Below, one piece after another: positions 6,657 through 8,538 of a stretch of 8,538 nucleotides of DNA. The notes beneath the pieces were generated by a model. It saw only the letters and a list, made by a program, of their open reading frames with translations, searched no databases and had not been told where the DNA came from. This DNA is from Xanthobacteraceae bacterium. Its GTDB lineage: Bacteria > Pseudomonadota > Alphaproteobacteria > Rhizobiales > Xanthobacteraceae. The stretch spans positions 1 through 8,538 of the forward strand of contig JASHYD010000226.1 in the NCBI GenBank assembly GCA_030043175.1. Direction: 5' to 3'. Every line of letters starts with the position of its first letter. Position 1 is the first letter of the stretch. The position numbers were made by a program, and so were the translations under genes.

Positions 6657-7568
6657 ATGCCGCTGCAAAGCCCAACCTGCGCTGTCGCCGTCGCGGTTGC
6701 CGCCACACTGATGATGATCGGCACGGTTCAGGCGACCGAGGCCGCGACATATCCGGACTGGAAGGGCGCATGGGCGCGGTGGGTCCCCCCGAGGTCCACG
6801 CGCGACCCTGGCAATGGCGGGACCGGCTTCACGGCCGGCGGCCAGCCTTCGTTCGATCAGACCAAGCCGTGGGGGCTTGGACAGCAGGCCCCGCTGACTG
6901 CCGAGTATCAGAAGGTCCTGCAAGACAGCCTGGCCGATCAGGCCGAGGGCGGCGAAGGCAATTTTTTTGACCACGCCGTTCGCTGCCTGCCCGGCGGAAT
7001 GCCCCTAATGACCATCGCATTTACGCCGTTGGAATTCGTCGTGACGCCAAAAACCACCTATGTGTTGATCGGCGGCTCGGAGCACTTTCGTCGAATCTTT
7101 ACCGATGGACGCGACTGGCCAACGGACATCGAGCCGAGCTATGCGGGCTACTCGATCGGCCGATGGATCGATGAGGACGGCGACGGGGTCTATGACGTGC
7201 TCGAAGTCGAAACGCGCGGCCCCTTCAAAGGGCCTCGCGCTTACGACGCAACCGGACTGCCGCTCCATTTCGACAATCAGTCGATCTTCATTGAACGGAT
7301 GCACCGCGACAGCACCAACCCGAACATCTTTCACGATGAAATCACCGTCATCGATCACGCTTTGACGCGGCCTTGGTCGGTCGACAAGAAATATGTCCAC
7401 GATGCGAACCCGCGCCCCGACTGGGCGGAGAGTTATTGTACCGAGAACAGGTCGATGATCGCCATTGGCCGGGAGAGCTATTTCGTCGGCGGCGACGGCA
7501 AGCTGATGCCGGTCCGCAAGGACCAGCCACCGCCGGATTTGCGGTATTTCAAGCAATCGCGAGAGTGA
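6657..7568 (+). CDS. Secreted protein of unknown function with EF-hand-like loop
   Basis: 303 aa. Residues about 8-27 form a Sec-type signal sequence (AVAVAVAATLMMIGTVQA), with cleavage likely after VQA or TEA. ATG 6657 is backed by AGGGG (6643-6647) nine bases upstream. The mature part has DWKGAW (34-39), LTAEYQ (80-85), RCLPGGMP (109-116), FTPLEFVVTP (122-131), RRIFTDGR (145-152), GYSIGRW (164-170) and ITVIDHALTRPW (229-240). These recur in a family of secreted proteobacterial proteins without a known function, as far as I recall. Residues 172-183 (DEDGDGVYDVLE) fit the EF-hand calcium loop at positions 1, 3, 5, 6 and 12. Cys110 and Cys261 could form a disulfide. It is related to the next annotated protein (7800-8538) by shared motifs. 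I see no catalytic signature, so no reaction is proposed. Confidence 0.85.
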   Translation: MPLQSPTCAVAVAVAATLMMIGTVQATEAATYPDWKGAWARWVPPRSTRDPGNGGTGFTAGGQPSFDQTKPWGLGQQAPLTAEYQKVLQDSLADQAEGGEGNFFDHAVRCLPGGMPLMTIAFTPLEFVVTPKTTYVLIGGSEHFRRIFTDGRDWPTDIEPSYAGYSIGRWIDEDGDGVYDVLEVETRGPFKGPRAYDATGLPLHFDNQSIFIERMHRDSTNPNIFHDEITVIDHALTRPWSVDKKYVHDANPRPDWAESYCTENRSMIAIGRESYFVGGDGKLMPVRKDQPPPDLRYFKQSRE

Positions 7569-7641
7569 CAAATGCCTGCGTAGACGGGCAGACGACCCGG
7601 CGCGCGTGTCCCTGGCGCTCCGACGGAGTGACCCAACTGCG

Positions 7642-7803
7642 ATGACGCAACAAGCTTCAAAAATGGCTCTCAACGCGAGCTTCGCTGTGACCGCCGAGCA
7701 ATTTTTAGGGCACTTGCGGGAACTTGCAGCAGGCTTGCAATTCGTGTCATCAAACATATCGACGACCGTAGGAGTTGAGCCGAAGCGGGGAGGAAAAACG
7801 TGA
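7642..7803 (+). CDS. Possible 53-aa ORF coupled to the downstream secreted-protein gene
   Basis: ATG 7642 opens a frame ending with TGA at 7801-7803, sharing GTGA with the GTG start of the next gene, an arrangement typical of translational coupling. The product (with pieces MALNASFAVTAEQFLGHL, RELAAGLQFVSSN) would be soluble and partly helical; no family is recognised. The only Shine-Dalgarno-like sequence (GGAG, 7625-7628) is too far (13 bases). The frame is open further up to a GTG at 7606. If this is not a gene, the 7569-7799 gap is plain intergenic sequence with no other feature I can support. Confidence 0.33.
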   Translation: MTQQASKMALNASFAVTAEQFLGHLRELAAGLQFVSSNISTTVGVEPKRGGKT

Positions 7804-8538
7804 GTGGTATAAAAAGCGTAACCTGCATTGGCGTCGTTCTTGGCATGTTGTCCATTCTGTCCGCTGCCGGTGCGCGGGCGCAGGAGTCCCGCGACTCGAC
7901 CGAACAGTTCGAGGCACTCAAACGCAAGGCCAACGGCGGCACGAAAATCACTTGGGAAAAACTGCCGGATTGGACCGGCATATGGACGCGCACCCCGGGC
8001 ATCGGTCTCAAGTTCGATCCTGCGCAGCCTTCGCTACAGCAGACGACGGCGCAACTCACGCCGGAATTTGCCCGTAAGCACCAGGAAAAACTGGAGCGCG
8101 TCGCCAAGGGAATCGAATGGGATCCGATCAGCAATTGCATTCCCCCCGGCTATCCGCGCTGGCTGACCGAGCCTTTCCTGCGGGAGTTCGTACTCAGGCC
8201 GGAACAGACGCTTCTCATCAACGAGATGGTCAACGACATCCGCCGCATCTACACGGATGGGCGAGGCCACACGCCGGAGGATGAGGCCTATGCGCTGTGG
8301 AACGGCGACTCGATCGGCTTCTGGGATGGGGACAGCCTCGTCATCCACACCACCCAGCTGATGGCCGGCCAGTACCAGCGCAGCCAGCCGGATTATACCG
8401 ATCAGGTCGAGACAGTGGAGCGGTGGCACAAGGTTGACGACAATACGATCGCTGCCGACGTGACGATTTACGATCCGCCGTCGCTCGTCAAACCGTGGCA
8501 TGTCGTGCAGACCTATTCCAGGGTCACCACGCCGAACC
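7800..8538 (+). CDS. Secreted protein of unknown function, related to the preceding gene (3' end cut by the window)
   Basis: 246 codons are visible, and reading is still open at the window edge. The GTG at 7800 has an excellent GGGGAGG (7787-7793) six bases upstream and starts a Sec signal peptide (hydrophobic VTCIGVVLGMLSILSAA, cut likely after ARA at residue 27). The mature part shows DWTGIWTR (57-64), LTPEF (86-90), NCIPPGYPR (112-120), REFVLRPEQT (128-137), RRIYTDGRGH (148-157), GDSIGFWDGDSLVIHT (169-184) and the beta-rich VERWHKVDDNTIAADVTIYD. The order of motifs matches the gene at 6657, so the two are probably distant paralogues of one family. The EF-hand-like insert of that protein is replaced here by WDGDSL. 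Function is unknown; a periplasmic location is inferred. There is no recognisable cofactor or catalytic motif. Confidence 0.87.
   Translation, partial: MSGIKSVTCIGVVLGMLSILSAAGARAQESRDSTEQFEALKRKANGGTKITWEKLPDWTGIWTRTPGIGLKFDPAQPSLQQTTAQLTPEFARKHQEKLERVAKGIEWDPISNCIPPGYPRWLTEPFLREFVLRPEQTLLINEMVNDIRRIYTDGRGHTPEDEAYALWNGDSIGFWDGDSLVIHTTQLMAGQYQRSQPDYTDQVETVERWHKVDDNTIAADVTIYDPPSLVKPWHVVQTYSRVTTPN

Noticed and set aside
7713..7738. Three CTTGC direct repeats at 10- and 11-base steps
   Set aside because: The unit is only five bases and flanks differ; chance occurrence is likely, and the stretch may be coding.

Overview
The window looks like a chromosomal segment from a GC-rich alphaproteobacterium, most likely Hyphomicrobiales (Bradyrhizobiaceae or Xanthobacteraceae-like). 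This rests on base composition, the kdsB-pheA pair, a phthalate-decarboxylase-like substrate-binding-fold protein of a type common there, and a degenerate CTCATCC-GAGGAGC / CGAAGG intergenic repeat. The taxonomy is inference.

Left part (1-3111): the tail of a YtcJ-type amidohydrolase (+), a PuuE/PgdA-like polysaccharide-deacetylase-fold protein (+), then a convergent minus-strand operon. In that operon kdsB (CMP-KDO synthesis for LPS) precedes pheA (prephenate dehydratase, phenylalanine synthesis). Hairpins capable of bidirectional termination lie between the deacetylase and pheA genes.

Middle (3112-5881): gene-poor, with signs of decay. About 900 bp upstream of the 4,5-dihydroxyphthalate decarboxylase-like gene (4027-5013) hold no convincing intact gene. 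They contain a start-less, protein-like reading frame (3255-3485), an 11-bp perfect stem-loop and a doubtful 72-codon ORF behind a strong Shine-Dalgarno. Downstream of the decarboxylase-like gene, about 5041-5555 is a badly broken copy of the C-terminal half of an IscB-type RNA-guided nuclease (OMEGA system, the ancestor group of Cas9). HNH, post-HNH, GFxTGD and RADGY segments are all recognisable in the right order, but they are spread over three frames with a stop codon and an internal deletion. This is the most notable object in the window.

Right part (5882-8538): three plus-strand genes for exported proteins. They are a DUF1194/VWA-type protein with a twin-arginine-like leader and an apparently intact MIDAS, then two distantly similar secreted proteins of a family I cannot name. 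Both of the latter share a DW(K/T)G start, CxPxG, RRI(F/Y)TDGR and SIGxW motifs. The first carries an EF-hand-like loop that the second lacks. The second runs off the window end and overlaps a possible small coupled ORF by four bases. The three may form one transcription unit for periplasmic functions, but no pathway can be assigned. I saw no tRNA, rRNA, CRISPR array or intact insertion sequence.
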